This document shows positions 24,458 through 25,098 of a stretch of 25,098 bases of DNA, piece after piece; position 1 is the first letter of the stretch; every line of letters begins with the position of its first letter. The stretch comes from Bacteroidales bacterium (GTDB lineage: Bacteria; Bacteroidota; Bacteroidia; Bacteroidales; VadinHA17): contig WFRO01000399.1 in assembly GCA_015486475.1 (NCBI GenBank), forward strand, positions 1 through 25,098, given 5' to 3'. A program made the position numbers and the translations under genes. The notes under the pieces were generated by a model. It was not told the DNA's origin and searched no databases. It saw nothing but the letters and a program-made list of their open reading frames with translations.

Positions 24458-24507
24458 AATCGACAATAATAAGCGTTTGCTCTTCTCTACTGCTGATTTT
24501 GGGTTAA
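24458..24507 (+). repeat. Dispersed intergenic repeat, copy B
   Basis: AATCGA, then CAATAATAAGCG, and finally TGCTGATTTTGGGTTAA match the minus strand of 19737-19790; the last 17 bases are identical, and about 38 of 44 aligned bases agree overall. The hairpin is weaker than in copy A because the 5' arm has lost three bases. It lies 60 bases after the lipoprotein gene and about 240 bases before the blaI-like gene. Confidence 0.8.
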
Positions 24508-24555
24508 ACTTCCCGGAACATATATCTTTACTACTCAATAACTTACTAATTTTTT

Positions 24556-24620
24556 GTAATTTTTTCTTAAAAATTACCTAACTTTTTAGTTGTATAACTA
24601 AAATATTAGTTATATATTTG
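24556..24620 (+). promoter_or_regulatory. Promoter and probable operator of the BlaI-like repressor gene
   Basis: The -7 box TATATTTG (24613-24620) is exact; the -33 position carries GTTG (24589-24592), three of four bases, spaced by 20. Overlapping the promoter are four alternating half-sites, AACT (24580), AGTT (24588), AACT (24596) and AGTT (24608), which form the dyads TAGTT-GTAT-AACTA and TATAACTA-AAATAT-TAGTTATA. Just upstream is a 9-base-pair A/T hairpin (GTAATTTTT/AAAAATTAC, 24556-24577). BlaI/MecI-type repressors bind dyads in their own promoters as dimers, so autoregulation is likely. Confidence 0.65.
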
Positions 24621-24654
24621 CGTTAGTAAGACAGAACGAACAGACAAATGCGGA

Positions 24655-24700
24655 CCCTCTGCGTTCTTTGCATCATCTCCTTTGCGCCCTCTGCGTGAAG
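24655..24700. repeat. TTTGCG/CTCTGCG intergenic simple repeat in the blaI leader
   Basis: CCCTCTGCGT occurs twice (24655-24664 and 24687-24696) with CTTTGCAT and CTTTGCGC between, giving a degenerate tandem of YTYTGCGY units. Comparable intergenic tracts occur in many unrelated bacterial genomes. Here it lies within the predicted leader of roughly 120 bases before the blaI-like ATG. Confidence 0.65.
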
Positions 24701-24748
24701 ACTTTAAAGACTTAAAACAATGATCAATTAAACAAAAACATCCCGGTT

Positions 24749-25098
24749 ATGAAACTCACCCGTGCTGAAGAGCAGATCATGCAGGTCCTCTGGGACCTGG
24801 AGGAGGCTTTCGTCAGAGAGATCCTCGACCGGCTGGAAGAGCCCCGGCCGGCTTACAACACTGTATCGACGATCGTACGGATCCTGGAAAAGAAAGGGTT
24901 CGTCGGTCATCATGCCTACGGCAAGTCGCACAAGTACTATCCCCTGGTCAGCCGGGAGGAGTACACCCGTACCACGATGAAAGATTTCGTGAAGAACTAT
25001 TTCGGCAACTCCTTCGAGCAGATGGTATCCTTCTTTGCGCGCGGGAAGGATATTGATCTGAAAGAGATGGAGGACATCATGCGCATCATGCAGGAAGA
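24749..25098 (+). CDS. BlaI/MecI/CopY family transcriptional repressor, 3' partial
   Basis: The first 116 codons are present; the frame is open to the window edge, and the family is about 120-130 residues, so only the end is missing. The N-terminal winged helix (about 1-75) is clear: MKLTRAEEQIMQVLWDLEE, then VREILDRL, the recognition-helix stretch PAYNTVSTIVRILEKKGFV and the wing HHAYGKSHKYYPLVSREEY. The C-terminal part (75-116) holds the dimerisation helices (TTMKDFVKNYFGNSFEQMVSFF). Members repress their own gene and a neighbour, often a BlaR1/M56 membrane peptidase in Bacteroidota, and are inactivated by cleavage. That neighbour would lie just past the window. The ATG at 24749 is fixed by the conserved KLT(R/K)AEEQIM start. 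Confidence 0.92.
   Translation, partial: MKLTRAEEQIMQVLWDLEEAFVREILDRLEEPRPAYNTVSTIVRILEKKGFVGHHAYGKSHKYYPLVSREEYTRTTMKDFVKNYFGNSFEQMVSFFARGKDIDLKEMEDIMRIMQE

Noticed and set aside
1..25098. Defence system, CRISPR array, prophage or biosynthetic cluster
   Set aside because: No Cas, restriction, toxin-antitoxin, integrase, capsid or NRPS/PKS signatures were seen, and there is no regularly spaced repeat array.

Overview
The window comes from a Bacteroidota chromosome, most likely of the Bacteroidales/Marinilabiliales type; the genus cannot be named from sequence alone. The evidence is threefold. Promoters follow the Bacteroidota TTTG-N19-TAnnTTTG pattern. Three proteins end in a type IX secretion (T9SS) sorting domain. 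There is also a CarboxypepD_reg-like TonB-dependent receptor and a SiaC/DUF1987 protein. Nothing indicates a phage, plasmid, IS element, CRISPR array, tRNA or rRNA.

Layout. 1-1044: 3' part of a malate/L-lactate (type 2) dehydrogenase. 1456-6704: a cell-surface locus with a TonB-dependent receptor, a secreted beta-helix protein with a T9SS tail and, after a strong terminator, a small secreted propeller-like protein. 6741-7493 (minus): nitroreductase. 7740-11585: a 1281-residue multidomain T9SS substrate with lamin-tail and Ig-like modules. 11689-14979: a large exported Asp-box (BNR/Vps10-like) propeller protein. 15052-16719 (minus): a T9SS-exported trypsin-fold serine endopeptidase. 17079-18057: a 42-residue lipoprotein and an outer-membrane beta-barrel protein behind one clear promoter. 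18216-19226: GAPDH. 19307-19690 (minus): SiaC-type regulatory protein. 19938-21188 (minus): MacB/FtsX-type permease. 21363-23630: aconitase. 23814-24398: a lipoprotein of unknown function. 24749-end: the start of a BlaI/MecI-family repressor.

How it fits together. The window mixes central metabolism (GAPDH, aconitase, dehydrogenase), each gene apparently monocistronic, with envelope and secretion functions. Good hairpin terminators follow several genes (near 5840, 11620, 15027, 19263, 23735). Most genes therefore look like single transcription units rather than one functional operon.

The least explained DNA is intergenic. The 19.7-19.9 kb gap holds three strong hairpins, one of which carries a roughly 44-50 nt element repeated, diverged, at 24.46-24.51 kb. 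Both copies have the same orientation relative to the regulator gene downstream (siaC-like, blaI-like). The blaI-like promoter carries alternating AACT/AGTT half-sites that look like an autoregulatory operator. No clearly new defence or biosynthetic system was found. The best candidates for something undescribed are this repeat/hairpin RNA element, the lipoprotein/beta-barrel pair, and the receptor/beta-helix/propeller locus.
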